Positions 15,947-24,229 of a stretch of DNA of 64,000 nt are shown one piece after another (within the stretch, counting starts at the first letter, position 1; each line of letters starts with the position of its first letter). The stretch comes from Guptibacillus spartinae (GTDB lineage: Bacteria > Bacillota > Bacilli > Bacillales > Guptibacillaceae). The translations under genes and the position numbers were made by a program. Location: positions 183,119 through 247,118 of the forward strand of contig NZ_JAQQWU010000005.1 in assembly GCF_028610625.1 (NCBI RefSeq). Direction: 5' to 3'. Under the pieces are notes generated by a model. That model had not been told where the DNA came from. It did no database searches and saw only the letters and a program-made list of their open reading frames with translations.

Positions 15947-17368
15947 TTGTTTAGTAAAAATGCGAAAAAGAAGCTGATTCCATTCGCTGTCATTTCATCA
16001 TTGGCTGTGGCAGGTTTTGCAGGGGTAGGTACCGATACAGAAGCAAAATCGGAAAAAAATAAGCACGAAAAAAACGAAATCGAAAACGTTATTTTCTTAA
16101 TTGGAGATGGCATGGGGCCAAGCTATACAACAGCCTACCGCTCTTTTATGGATGATAAATCAACACCTTACATGGAAAAAACAGCTTTCGATGAGTATTT
16201 AGTAGGTGCTCAAGAAACGTATTCATGGGACCCTGAAGAAAGTGTAACGGATTCTGCCGCCGCTGGAACGGCGATGGCTGCAGGAATCAAAACCTATAAC
16301 GGTGCGATTTCAGTAGATATGGACAAGAACGAAGTTAAGACCGTTCTTGAAGAAGCAAAAGAAAATAAAAAAGCAACAGGACTTGTTTCCACTTCCCAAA
16401 TCAATCATGCCACACCTGCATCATTTGGTGCTCATGATGAGTCACGCAATAACTACAATGACATTGCAGACGATTACTATGATGAAATGATTCATGGTGA
16501 GCATAAAGTAGATGTTCTACTCGGTGGAGGAACTTCTTACTTTGAGCGCTCTGACCGCAACCTAACGGAAGAATTTCAAGAAGACGGCTATAGCTATGTA
16601 ACATCAAAGGATGAACTCGCAAAAGACGATAACGAACAGATCCTTGGCCTCTTCGCTCCAAAAGGAATGGATAAAGCGATCGACCGTACAGAAGATACGC
16701 CTTCTCTTGAAGATATGACGGATGCTGCGCTTGAGCGTTTGAGTGACGACAAAGACGGCTTCTTCCTTATGGTAGAAGGAAGCCAAATTGACTGGGCTGG
16801 TCATGATAACGATGCTGTCGCAGCCATGAGTGAAATGGAAGACTTCGAGAAAGCCTATGCTGCCGCAATTGAATTTGCGAAAAAAGACAAGCATACACTT
16901 GTTGTGACAACTGCTGACCATTCTACTGGTGGTTTCGCTATGGGTCGTGACGGTGAATACAAATGGGATCCAGCACCACTTAAAGCAGCGAAAAAGACGC
17001 CTGATTACATGGCAGCACAAATCGCTGATGGCGCAGATGTAGAGAAAACACTAACGGAAAACATTGACCTTGAGTTAACGTCTGAAGAAATCGCTTCTGT
17101 CGAAAAAGCCACTCAAACAAACGACGTCGTTGAAATTGACAATGCCATTGAAAAAATCTTCGACCTTCGTTCAGGAACGGGCTGGACAACAGGCGGACAC
17201 ACTGGCGTTGACGTGAATGTCTATGCATACGGTCCACACTCCGAGAAGTTTGCTGGCCTGCATGATAACAATGAAACAGGTCAAATGGTGATGGACTTAC
17301 TTAACGAAAAGCATGGAAAAGACCACGGTAAGGATCATAAGAAAGACCACGATCACAAAAAAGACTAG
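15947..17368 (+). CDS. phoA: secreted alkaline phosphatase
   Basis: This encodes 473 residues of the PhoA family. A signal peptide (basic N terminus, hydrophobic residues 11-28) precedes the mature enzyme. The metal and active-site motifs are IGDGMGPSY (51-59), VTDSAAAGTAMAAG with nucleophile Ser103, VEGSQIDWAGHDND near 277, TTADHSTGG near 325 and GWTTGGHTGVDV near 405. It hydrolyses phosphomonoesters outside the cell to liberate phosphate. The C terminus is an odd Lys/His/Asp repeat tail (GKDHGKDHKKDHDHKKD) that may bind metal or the wall. The start is TTG after GGGGGAA. PhoP-like repeats upstream fit phosphate control. Confidence 0.92.
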   Translation: MFSKNAKKKLIPFAVISSLAVAGFAGVGTDTEAKSEKNKHEKNEIENVIFLIGDGMGPSYTTAYRSFMDDKSTPYMEKTAFDEYLVGAQETYSWDPEESVTDSAAAGTAMAAGIKTYNGAISVDMDKNEVKTVLEEAKENKKATGLVSTSQINHATPASFGAHDESRNNYNDIADDYYDEMIHGEHKVDVLLGGGTSYFERSDRNLTEEFQEDGYSYVTSKDELAKDDNEQILGLFAPKGMDKAIDRTEDTPSLEDMTDAALERLSDDKDGFFLMVEGSQIDWAGHDNDAVAAMSEMEDFEKAYAAAIEFAKKDKHTLVVTTADHSTGGFAMGRDGEYKWDPAPLKAAKKTPDYMAAQIADGADVEKTLTENIDLELTSEEIASVEKATQTNDVVEIDNAIEKIFDLRSGTGWTTGGHTGVDVNVYAYGPHSEKFAGLHDNNETGQMVMDLLNEKHGKDHGKDHKKDHDHKKD

Positions 17369-17380
17369 TAAGTCAGATTT

Positions 17381-17414
17381 CCCCGTTGCTTCAACTAGCA
17401 GCGGGACTTTTCTT
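17381..17414 (+). terminator. terminator of alkaline phosphatase
   Basis: CCCGTTGCT pairs with AGCAGCGGG with one G-T pair, followed by ACTTTTCTTT. Confidence 0.75.
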
Positions 17415-17433
17415 TAATAGGAGGCCTCTTCAA

Positions 17434-18117
17434 ATGAAACACGTCATCACGATTACCTTACTTTCAGCATCACTTTTTCTAGCTGGCTGTGCTGCGAATA
17501 ATGCGAATCAACAGGCTAGTTCACAAACTGAGAATGCAACTACGGCTACGAAAACATCCGATGCAAAGGCAGAGCATAAACAACAAACAGAAGTAATCGA
17601 TAGTCCTCAGGCTCCTGACGACAGCTCACTCACTAAAGTCGGAAAGTCTTATCAGGACGCAGATGGATCGATTACTTTAAAAGCAAAATCTGATTATGAT
17701 GAGAAAACGGAGATTGGGGATATGGCATTGACCGTTTCAGATGTGAAGGTGATGTCCTACTCTCCTTCTCCTGACTTGATCGACTTTTTCCATGGCTATT
17801 CCAACGATGAAACCACATTTAATTATGTAAAGATTCGCGTCAACGTGAAGAACACGTCAGATCAAACGGTTAATTTCGCGCCAGTTTCAGCGCTTAAAAC
17901 GAGTGATGGAGAGAAAAAAGGATTCGACGATGACTTTTACCTGGAGAACCTATACGGAGATTATGAGCCTGGCGAAGAAAGAATTGGTCAGCTTGGTTTT
18001 GTTCTGAATACGACGGACCTTGGGAATCTTGAGTCAATGACCATTCATACAAGTGATGTGTTCGATCCAACTGGAGAAACGCTCATGAAGGGCAAAGCCA
18101 TCACCGTCCCTTTCTAA
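17434..18117 (+). CDS. lipoprotein with DUF4352-like domain
   Basis: This encodes 227 residues. A signal peptide ends in the lipobox LAGC (Cys about residue 19). A low-complexity Ala/Thr/Gln linker follows, and then a beta-rich domain from about residue 95 with NYVKIRVNVKNTSDQTVNF and YEPGEERIGQLGFVL. That pattern is typical of DUF4352/telokin-like extracellular domains. The ATG has AGGAGG upstream. Function is unknown. Confidence 0.75.
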   Translation: MKHVITITLLSASLFLAGCAANNANQQASSQTENATTATKTSDAKAEHKQQTEVIDSPQAPDDSSLTKVGKSYQDADGSITLKAKSDYDEKTEIGDMALTVSDVKVMSYSPSPDLIDFFHGYSNDETTFNYVKIRVNVKNTSDQTVNFAPVSALKTSDGEKKGFDDDFYLENLYGDYEPGEERIGQLGFVLNTTDLGNLESMTIHTSDVFDPTGETLMKGKAITVPF

Positions 18118-18145
18118 AGATGCCCTTCGGGGTGTCTTTTTTTCG
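18115..18145 (+). terminator. terminator of the lipoprotein gene
   Basis: AGATGCCC pairs with GGGGTGTCT around TTC, followed by seven Ts. Confidence 0.8.
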
Positions 18146-18240
18146 TTTCGCGGAATAAAAATGTTTTTCGCGGAATTACTAGATGTTTTCGCGGAATTCA
18201 TCATCTGTTTCGCGGAATTATGGACATGATCGCGGAATTC
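18145..18240. repeat. five-copy CGCGGAAT array with 20-21 bp period
   Basis: TTTCGCGGAAT units begin (CGCGGAAT) at 18149, 18169, 18190, 18211 and 18231, with spacings of 20, 21, 21 and 20. The intervening 12-13 bases differ between units. The unit is a near-palindrome (TTtCGCGgAA). The array is not in any convincing gene and is not a CRISPR. Confidence 0.85.
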
Positions 18241-18272
18241 CCCTTGTCCCACAAAAGAAATAGGCACTTAAC

Positions 18273-18446
18273 TCATCCATTCTTAACGCTTCCAACCGTT
18301 TTATAGCCTTTTTTCAGAAACCAGAGAAAATACGTCGCAAATGATAGACCAAGTCCACCGAAAAGAAAGACGGATTGGAGCTTGTACCCCTTGTTTTCAC
18401 TAACCCAATTCATCACATCATAAAAAACCGCCGCTAAATCTAGCAT
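18273..18446 (-). CDS. small single-helix membrane protein, unknown function
   Basis: This encodes 57 residues (MLDLAAVFYDVMNWVSENKG at the start). It has one clear membrane helix in the middle (FLFGGLGLSFATYFLWFL) and a basic C-terminal tail. GGAGGAG lies 6 bases upstream of ATG 18446; another ATG at 18452 abuts the site and is less likely. No family is recognised. Confidence 0.6.
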   Translation of the reverse strand: MLDLAAVFYDVMNWVSENKGYKLQSVFLFGGLGLSFATYFLWFLKKGYKTVGSVKNG

Positions 18447-18517
18447 CAACATCTCCTCCTGAGTGTGTGAATACTAGATTATAAGCAAGCGGTTTAACAT
18501 ATATACCAACTTTTTCA

Positions 18518-18718
18518 TTATGTGAGTGAATTAAGACGATCAGATAACTGCATAAACGTTTCACGGTCGCGACAATCGAGCGCCTCGTCAATTTCTTTCT
18601 TTAATGTATCCTGCTTTTGTTCGATACTGGAAGCATTGATGTGTTCGAGTAGTTGCGCGACAATCTCCTGTCTCTTTTCCGAAATTTGATTCTGGTAGAC
18701 TTTTCGATTCTCCATCAT
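18518..18718 (-). CDS. IDEAL-domain small protein
   Basis: This encodes 66 residues. The C-terminal IDEALDCRDRETFMQLSDRL is a direct match to the IDEAL domain named for this motif. The domain occurs at the C terminus of several Bacillus regulators and adaptors such as ComK-related and YpiB-type proteins. The N-terminal part is a charged, predicted helix. GGAGG sits 5 bases before ATG 18718; an upstream ATG at 18730 overlaps the site. It is probably a cytoplasmic protein-protein interaction module; the target is unknown. Confidence 0.8.
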   Translation of the reverse strand: MMENRKVYQNQISEKRQEIVAQLLEHINASSIEQKQDTLKKEIDEALDCRDRETFMQLSDRLNSLT

Positions 18719-18881
18719 CCCATCCTCCATTCATATTGATAGAAACGCTTCTACGTTTTCTATGCGATTAATTACAGTTTAACCGATTTTCACAAAGTTT
18801 AAACAATAGTTTAGAAGATTCTAATAAATAAGGTCGAATTTTGTACTATTTTACTAGGCTAAGGAAAGATTCGCCTTTTAC

Positions 18882-19085
18882 TTACATCGTTTCACTGCGA
18901 CCTTTCTTATAAAGACAATAGCCTTCAAAGAAATAATAAAACCCTGCAAGGAGACACCCGATAAACGAAATGAAATGAAACCCTAGTAAACCGTACTCTT
19001 TATGAATGAGCAAATCTAAAGATCTTACGGATGATAGGAGTAGTAAGCTCCCGATCAAATAGTTCACCCATGGTTTGTTCAACAT
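18882..19085 (-). CDS. small two-helix membrane protein
   Basis: This encodes 67 residues with two hydrophobic segments (about 7-23 and 32-52) and a basic tail (YKKGRSE). It follows directly on the SnoaL-like gene: that gene's TGA is a few bases before this ATG, so the two are translationally linked. An in-frame TTG at 19094 overlaps the previous stop, but GGGGAT is better spaced for ATG 19085. No family is recognised. Confidence 0.6.
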   Translation of the reverse strand: MLNKPWVNYLIGSLLLLSSVRSLDLLIHKEYGLLGFHFISFIGCLLAGFYYFFEGYCLYKKGRSETM

Positions 19086-19090
19086 ATGCT

Positions 19091-19459
19091 TCAAATCCCC
19101 TTTTGCTCTTCAATGATAAAAGAATGAATTTGTTTAATCATCCCGTCTTTGTGTTTATTAAAGCGGTACGTATCACAAAAGGCATAGATTTTTTCACCTT
19201 GCTCCGTATTCACATGAATTTTCCCTTCAACTGCTGCCGTAACACCATGGGTGATCATGGTGTCGATGCTTAAGGTCACATTGTCATGTTGGTGCATACG
19301 ATTCAACGCCTCTTCAAACGCCGCCTTTCCTTCGATCTTCTCTTCACCAATTAGATGCCACTGCACATCATCCGTTACGCTCGCGAGGACCGCATCTCGA
19401 TCGCCACTCATGAATGCTTCATTGAATGCTCTTAGAAATGTCTCTTTTGCTGTCGCCAT
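19091..19459 (-). CDS. SnoaL-like / nuclear transport factor 2 family protein
   Basis: This encodes 122 residues. The pattern FLRAFNEAFMSGDRDAVLASVTDDVQWHL at the start and KAAFEEALNRM, with a curved sheet ending IKQIHSFIIEE, is that of the NTF2-like/SnoaL fold. Members are small ligand-binding or isomerase-like proteins with many functions, and no specific substrate is indicated. It is followed closely by a small membrane protein gene. Confidence 0.75.
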   Translation of the reverse strand: MATAKETFLRAFNEAFMSGDRDAVLASVTDDVQWHLIGEEKIEGKAAFEEALNRMHQHDNVTLSIDTMITHGVTAAVEGKIHVNTEQGEKIYAFCDTYRFNKHKDGMIKQIHSFIIEEQKGI

Positions 19460-19485
19460 TTTTTACCTACCTCCCTTATTGAATC

Positions 19486-19968
19486 CTACATCCAATTAAT
19501 CCCCCACAGGCTTTGAAGAAACGCCATATAAACGGTTAAAAGCCCTGTTACGATTAGCAATACCCCGATGAGAAAACGAAAAGCACGAATTTTCTTAAGA
19601 GTTACCATGCAAACAATTAGAGCAATGAATGAACAAACATAATAAACAAAAAAGAGTTCAAAAACGGTGTAAGGCCCCATAAATAAACCAAAGACAGCAA
19701 ACTGAAGGTCAAACGCTAAAATCGAGTAAGAAAGCCATTTATAAGAACTCTTATAAATTAAAAGCGTAGCGATCGCAAGGAAAAACGAAACTAAAAGAAG
19801 AATGAAAAACGACCACTCATAGACGAAAAACATCGCTTCGCTCGAAACAGCTAGAAAATAGCCAATAATCGATAGTGGGACAATCATGAATAGAAGGAGC
19901 GCATTTATTTTCACATAGCTTAATTCTGTTAGTTTTAAATCCTCATGACTCAGTTCCGGTGTACTCAA
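19486..19968 (-). CDS. five-helix membrane protein, unknown function
   Basis: This encodes 160 residues. A polar N-terminal segment of about 20 residues (STPELSHEDLKLTE) precedes roughly five hydrophobic helices. The start is TTG at 19968 with GGGGGA upstream. It lies in a minus-strand run of small membrane genes. No motif links it to a known family. Confidence 0.6.
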   Translation of the reverse strand: MSTPELSHEDLKLTELSYVKINALLLFMIVPLSIIGYFLAVSSEAMFFVYEWSFFILLLVSFFLAIATLLIYKSSYKWLSYSILAFDLQFAVFGLFMGPYTVFELFFVYYVCSFIALIVCMVTLKKIRAFRFLIGVLLIVTGLLTVYMAFLQSLWGINWM

Positions 19969-20011
19969 CCAAATCCCCCTTTGCTTAATATAGGATCTTG
20001 AGGAAAGAACC

Positions 20012-20206
20012 TCACTCTACTTTTTCCTTTTTATCTATTCTTTTTCCTTCCGCTTTTTTAAAAAAGTAATACAGTCCGACGCTTAATCCAAAAAGCGCGA
20101 AACAAAGGTAGAGAGAAAGGTTCCACTTAACATGACCAAAGACAAGGACGGGAATAACTAAAATGACCATTTCATAATGAATAAAATCGCTAAGTTTTTT
20201 CAACAC
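20012..20206 (-). CDS. small two-helix membrane protein
   Basis: This encodes 64 residues with hydrophobic stretches near residues 10-26 and 30-48 and a strongly basic, charged tail (KKAEGKRIDKKEKVE). AGGAG lies 8 bases before GTG 20206; a TTG at 20224 gives a longer form without a ribosome-binding site. Function is unknown. Confidence 0.55.
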   Translation of the reverse strand: MLKKLSDFIHYEMVILVIPVLVFGHVKWNLSLYLCFALFGLSVGLYYFFKKAEGKRIDKKEKVE

Positions 20207-20343
20207 GGCATCCACTCCTATCAAATTGAACTTTCAATAAATAGGACGATGTAAAACGTGTAACGTTTCATCGATTTGCGATATTTATAAAAATCAACTG
20301 GTAGAGAGGATAGCTGACTGAAAGCCTCCCTCCTTCCCAAGCG

Positions 20344-20376
20344 AAAACGCCATTCCTGAAAGCAGAAATGGCGTTA
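20344..20376 (-). terminator. terminator after gltS-like gene
   Basis: AACGCCATT pairs with AATGGCGTT across a 12-base loop, with TTTT following on the minus strand. Confidence 0.7.
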
Positions 20377-20380
20377 CTTT

Positions 20381-21808
20381 TTAGTTATTTTTTATATGCT
20401 TTCCTTTACCAAAGTAGAAAAGACCAGAAACAATGCCGATGATGACCATTATACTCGCGAAAATCAACCCAGCAACCGCCCCAAATTGAACGATGAAGGG
20501 CACGGAAAGTGCTGTGACAAGTCCACCTCCAAGGAAAGGTTCATAAACTAGCTGCTTATAACCGAATGCTTCAAATGCTGGTGATTCATTTTCAGGATCA
20601 ACAATTCGCATGAGCAATAAGCCTGTTGCCGTCACCCCCATTGATTGACCAAAATCACCAATGCCTCGTTCAAACCAGTAGTCTGGAATAATTTTCGGGG
20701 CGAGGATAAGAAAACCGAATAAATTCCAGCTGATTCCCGCTACAGCAAGAATTAAGAATGGCACAAGATACTCACCAATGACGTCAAGAGAGACGGTAGC
20801 AATTGCGGTAATGATTAACACATCAAGGGCTAGCCCCTGAATTCGGTTAATCATGCGGCGATCGACAAGGTTATATTTATCTTTCTTGCTAAAGAAGACT
20901 TGAAGAATAATCCCACCGAACATGGCGATCGGAAATAGTGGAATATACTTCATAAAGCTTGAGCCCGTCCAATTAGTGATTGTTATGCTTTCTAGTCCAA
21001 TTAATCCTTGAAGGATCAACCAACCGATCAAGATGGCTATCATCACAATGGCGAGGTGAAACGAAAGGGGTTCAATCGATTCAGGACGAGTCGTCATTTT
21101 ACCTGCGGGTTCACGATTCTGGTATTCCATAATCCCCTGCTTACGCAGTTCAGAGAACCCATTCACGTCCTTGATGACTTTCGTTTTCCCTCTACGAACT
21201 GCCCAGTTAATAAGAATAATACCGAAAACAACCCCTGATAACACCCCTACTGTAGCAAGACCGATTGCCAGGTCAAACGCCTCTTCAAAGCCGAGCTCTT
21301 CAAATGTACTTGCCATCCCTGCTGCTGTCCCGTGTCCACCTTCAAATGCGACTTCAATTAGAGCACCCGCCATAGCAGGTATATCGAAAAATGGAGTTAA
21401 GATGAGAATGGCGACTAGTAAACCAATCACGTATTGTCCCCACCCAATTGCCCAACCGAAAGCTAGCTGCGGACCACCAAATGTCCAAATGTCATGGAGC
21501 TTTGGCATGGTGGCTCCAAGAAATAGCGATGCAAAGACAACATTAATCATTAATCCAGGAAGTGCAGACCATACGTCAATAATGGTTGCTGTCATAATTC
21601 CATTCGCTAAAAAATGGTCTTCTGAGACGAAATTTAGCATGATCTTCCCGAGTACCTGTGGCCCAAGAAGCAATGCGACAAATCCACCTATTATGGAGGA
21701 AGGAAGAAATAAGTTCTGTAATCCTTTTACTTTTAAACGGATCATTTTTCCAACTAATAGAAAAACGCCGATATACAACAATGCGAATCCAACCTGTTCC
21801 GGATTCAT
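20381..21808 (-). CDS. gltS: sodium/glutamate symporter (GltS/ESS family)
   Basis: This encodes 475 residues and about 12 membrane segments. It contains the family's repeated pore-loop motifs: EGGHGTAAGMASTFEELGF near residue 155, and in the second half ERGIGDFGQSMGVTATGLLL near 375. GltS proteins import glutamate with Na+. At 475 residues it is longer than E. coli GltS (about 400), as in several Bacillus members. AGAGGTG precedes the ATG. Glutamate as substrate is likely but not proven. Confidence 0.85.
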   Translation of the reverse strand: MNPEQVGFALLYIGVFLLVGKMIRLKVKGLQNLFLPSSIIGGFVALLLGPQVLGKIMLNFVSEDHFLANGIMTATIIDVWSALPGLMINVVFASLFLGATMPKLHDIWTFGGPQLAFGWAIGWGQYVIGLLVAILILTPFFDIPAMAGALIEVAFEGGHGTAAGMASTFEELGFEEAFDLAIGLATVGVLSGVVFGIILINWAVRRGKTKVIKDVNGFSELRKQGIMEYQNREPAGKMTTRPESIEPLSFHLAIVMIAILIGWLILQGLIGLESITITNWTGSSFMKYIPLFPIAMFGGIILQVFFSKKDKYNLVDRRMINRIQGLALDVLIITAIATVSLDVIGEYLVPFLILAVAGISWNLFGFLILAPKIIPDYWFERGIGDFGQSMGVTATGLLLMRIVDPENESPAFEAFGYKQLVYEPFLGGGLVTALSVPFIVQFGAVAGLIFASIMVIIGIVSGLFYFGKGKHIKNN

Positions 21809-22124
21809 GATCTTTCACCTCTTTGGTATTTATAATTCCTCAGCTTATGAGGCGCGTCACAAAAATTGATGATGCGGTCCACTCCTTCACTTCCTCGCAT
21901 GAAAAACAGTAAAACTTATTTCGGGAAATTCCTTCTCATTTTTTTTGAGGGATGAAGTAGTCTGTGAATTTTAGACTCCTCACGAGCTCTTACGGTCGAC
22001 AAAAACCACTTGTTAAAATGTGTGGTATAATCGGTAAATCTGAAAAATGTACCAAGTTGCAAATACTACAGTTCGACATCATTTTAGTTTAAAATGGAGA
22101 GAGCGAAAAATAGGAGTGGTAGAG
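21809..22124. other. divergent intergenic region, gltS / HAD phosphatase
   Basis: It contains the HAD promoter; I see no other structured element or gene. Confidence 0.4.
22023..22031 (+). promoter_or_regulatory. extended -10 promoter of the HAD gene
   Basis: TGGTATAAT is a perfect extended -10 about 95 bases before the start codon. No good -35 is present. Confidence 0.5.
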
Positions 22125-22862
22125 ATGGAAAAAGAGATTAAACTAATCGCCTTAGATATGGATGGCACACTTGTCAATCATGACGGAGAGGTGTCAGAAG
22201 AAAACGAAGCGGCTGTTCAGAGAGCGAAAGAAAAGGGCATTCACGTTGTGTTAAGCACGGGACGTTCTTTGCCTTTCTGTCGTGACATCGCCGAACAGCT
22301 GGGACATTCTGCTTATTTAGTGACAGTAAACGGCGGACAAATTTATGATAAAGAGCTTAATCTTGTCGAAAGCACGCATCTAGATCATCAGCTTGTCGAA
22401 CGGTTATGGGAATTAAAAGAAAAGCATGACGTGTATTTTTGGTCTTCTACAACAGAAGGCGTATTTAATACACAAAAGCCTTTTGAACGTGAGATCAATG
22501 ATTACAATTGGCTGAAATTTGGCTTTGATATTAAAGATGATGATATCCGAAAAGTGATTGCAGATGAAGTGATGGCGAACGAAGCATTGGAAGTAACGAA
22601 CTCTAGCCCAACGAACCTTGAAATCAATCCGGCAGGCGTAAATAAAGCTGCTGCCTTAATGAAGGTATGCGACTGGCTTAATCTTTCGATGGAAAACGTC
22701 ATGGCCGTTGGCGATAGTATGAACGACATCGCGATGATTCGTGAAGCTGGCTTTGGCGTTGCCATGGGCAATGCGCAGGACCGCGTCAAAGAAGCCGCGA
22801 ACTGGGTGACGAAAGACTACACCGAGCACGGCGTCGCTCACGCCATCGATCGAGTGCTTTAA
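22125..22862 (+). CDS. Cof-type HAD-IIB phosphatase
   Basis: This encodes 245 residues. HAD motif I is ALDMDGTLV (residues 8-16), with nucleophile Asp10 and acid Asp12. Motif II is VLSTGRS near 44. Motif III Lys is in GVNKAAAL near 180, and motif IV is AVGDSMNDIAMI near 203. The C2B cap lies between motifs II and III. Such enzymes dephosphorylate sugar phosphates, flavin or pyridoxal phosphates. ATG 22125 follows GGAGTGGTAGAG. Confidence 0.88.
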   Translation: MEKEIKLIALDMDGTLVNHDGEVSEENEAAVQRAKEKGIHVVLSTGRSLPFCRDIAEQLGHSAYLVTVNGGQIYDKELNLVESTHLDHQLVERLWELKEKHDVYFWSSTTEGVFNTQKPFEREINDYNWLKFGFDIKDDDIRKVIADEVMANEALEVTNSSPTNLEINPAGVNKAAALMKVCDWLNLSMENVMAVGDSMNDIAMIREAGFGVAMGNAQDRVKEAANWVTKDYTEHGVAHAIDRVL

Positions 22863-22901
22863 TGGTGCCTGGCACCACCCGATAAAGCTCATTAAATGTC
22901 G
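22863..22901 (+). repeat. dispersed repeat, variant copy F
   Basis: TGGTGCCTGGCACCACCCG at 22863-22881 has a more perfect palindromic core (GGTGCC-TGGCACC) and is followed by ATTAAATGTCGAA, like other copies. Confidence 0.75.
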
Positions 22902-22943
22902 AAAAAAGGCGCAGTGGAGAAAAACTCCACTGCGCCTTTTTTT
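22902..22943. terminator. bidirectional terminator
   Basis: AAAAAAGGCGCAGTGGAG pairs with CTCCACTGCGCCTTTTTTT between the convergent HAD and lipoprotein genes. Confidence 0.9.
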
Positions 22944-22950
22944 CATATTC

Positions 22951-23493
22951 CTATTTCTCCGCGACTTCAAGCACATATGGTTTATGTGTATGAAGCTCTT
23001 CCCCCTTCTCCACATGAACTTTCAGCTTGTACGTTCCTGGATCGGAAATTTCTGTAGCTCCCTCATACATACCTTCACTGTTCTCTTCCGCATCTGAGTA
23101 GGTATGCTTCTCCTCTCCCTCTTTCCAGTACTCAAAACGCACATTTGCTTCAGTAAGTGGTTGCTCCGATTCGGTTACGGTCGTTATCAGGACAGTTGGA
23201 TCCACCTCATCATTCTGAAGTGAGATGCCTACATGACCTCCATGACCATGCTCTTCCTCATGTTCACTCTCGTCTGACTGATCTTCAGTCATCCTAATCT
23301 TAAACCCAGCATCACCCGCTTCTTCTGCTACGCCTCCTTCCTTCTCTACCGCACTGTTTGCCTCGTTATTGGTAGCGCTTGTATGGCTCATCTCCTCATT
23401 ACTTGCTTTACCAGTATCACTATCACCTGGACCTGAACATGCGCCAAGTGCTACTAAACAGGCAAGTCCTACGGCAACTGAGCTTTTTTTCAT
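22951..23493 (-). CDS. lipoprotein with YtkA/FixH-like domain
   Basis: This encodes 180 residues. The lipobox ALGAC (Cys about residue 19) is followed by an acidic low-complexity linker with a His-rich patch (EHEEEHGHGGH) and then a beta-sandwich domain. That domain (EQPLTEANVRFEYW, SDPGTYKLKVHVEKG) resembles the YtkA-like family found in copper or respiratory accessory lipoproteins. The His cluster suggests metal binding, which is inference. Confidence 0.75.
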   Translation of the reverse strand: MKKSSVAVGLACLVALGACSGPGDSDTGKASNEEMSHTSATNNEANSAVEKEGGVAEEAGDAGFKIRMTEDQSDESEHEEEHGHGGHVGISLQNDEVDPTVLITTVTESEQPLTEANVRFEYWKEGEEKHTYSDAEENSEGMYEGATEISDPGTYKLKVHVEKGEELHTHKPYVLEVAEK

Positions 23494-23741
23494 CTACTCT
23501 CTCTCCTATCCACTTTTTCTCTTTATATGAAGCTAACGAAAAATCCCCCTCTCATGGATCACTCTCCCCATCAAAAATAAATAAACCATCCTTCTCCCAT
23601 ACTTGTGAAACTTATTTTCCAACTGTAGTAAAATTTTCTCTTTATTCTATCTATTCTGACAAATTACATGACGTTTAGATTGGAAGCTGTTACCATATAA
23701 CAAGGGATGGCAAAAAAATACTTAATCCGGGGAGGAAGAAG

Positions 23742-24164
23742 ATGAAAAAGCTCGTATCTTTGTTGGCAACTTTCTTATTGGTCTTCGGCTTTTCAAATGT
23801 AGGGTATGCGGATGATGACAAGAATTGTGATGACTTCTCTTCTCAAGAAGAAGCGCAAACGTATTATGAAAACAACGACCCAGATACTGATCCAAGTGAT
23901 CTTGACCGTGATGATGATGGACAGGCGTGTGAGAATTCTTCCTACAGTGGCTCTGATTCTTCTGATGAAGAAGCAGCTACTAGCGACGACAGTGCATCTT
24001 CGGATGATGAAATGACAAGCGAAGAAGATAGCTCTTCAGACTCTGCAGAAGAAGGTGCTGAGATGGCAGAAACGGCTACAAGCTACCCATTGTATATGGT
24101 ACTTGGACTTGCAATCGCTGCATTTGGCTCACTCCTTCTATTAAAAAGACGCGTACATTCTTAA
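23742..24164 (+). CDS. excalibur-domain surface protein with C-terminal membrane anchor
   Basis: This encodes 140 residues. A signal peptide (residues 1-23) is followed by an excalibur calcium-binding domain (CDDF near 28, DLDRDDDGQACE near 52-63). A Ser/Asp/Glu-rich stalk follows, then a C-terminal sorting-like signal: MAETATSYP, a hydrophobic helix and the basic KRR tail. A canonical LPxTG or LPxTA is absent; MAETA occupies its place. A class D sortase gene follows 66 bases downstream, so this is its likely substrate. GGGGAGGAAG precedes the ATG. Confidence 0.82.
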   Translation: MKKLVSLLATFLLVFGFSNVGYADDDKNCDDFSSQEEAQTYYENNDPDTDPSDLDRDDDGQACENSSYSGSDSSDEEAATSDDSASSDDEMTSEEDSSSDSAEEGAEMAETATSYPLYMVLGLAIAAFGSLLLLKRRVHS

Positions 24165-24182
24165 GACACATACCATCCCAAC

Positions 24183-24215
24183 GAGATAGGCCATCTGCGC
24201 CTATCTCCATTTTTT
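24183..24215 (+). terminator. terminator or attenuator between surface protein and sortase
   Basis: GAGATAGGC pairs with GCCTATCTC around a 7-base loop, followed by CATTTTTT. It probably lets the substrate be made in excess over the sortase. Confidence 0.75.
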
Positions 24216-24229
24216 AAAGAAGGTGATGA

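Noticed and set aside
16604..17020. 138-codon minus-strand frame inside alkaline phosphatase
   Set aside because: Antisense shadow of a conserved enzyme; no start signal and Cys/His-rich nonsense composition.
18145..18240. CRISPR array
   Set aside because: Units are only 8-11 bp with 12-13 bp gaps, far below CRISPR repeat and spacer sizes, and no cas genes are near.
18034..18267. minus-strand frame giving repeated NSAK peptides
   Set aside because: It runs antisense through the lipoprotein gene and the terminator; the peptide repeat is a by-product of the phased DNA array.
21171..21869. 232-codon plus-strand frame inside gltS
   Set aside because: It is antisense to a clearly conserved transporter, has no ribosome-binding site, and its composition reflects the opposite strand.
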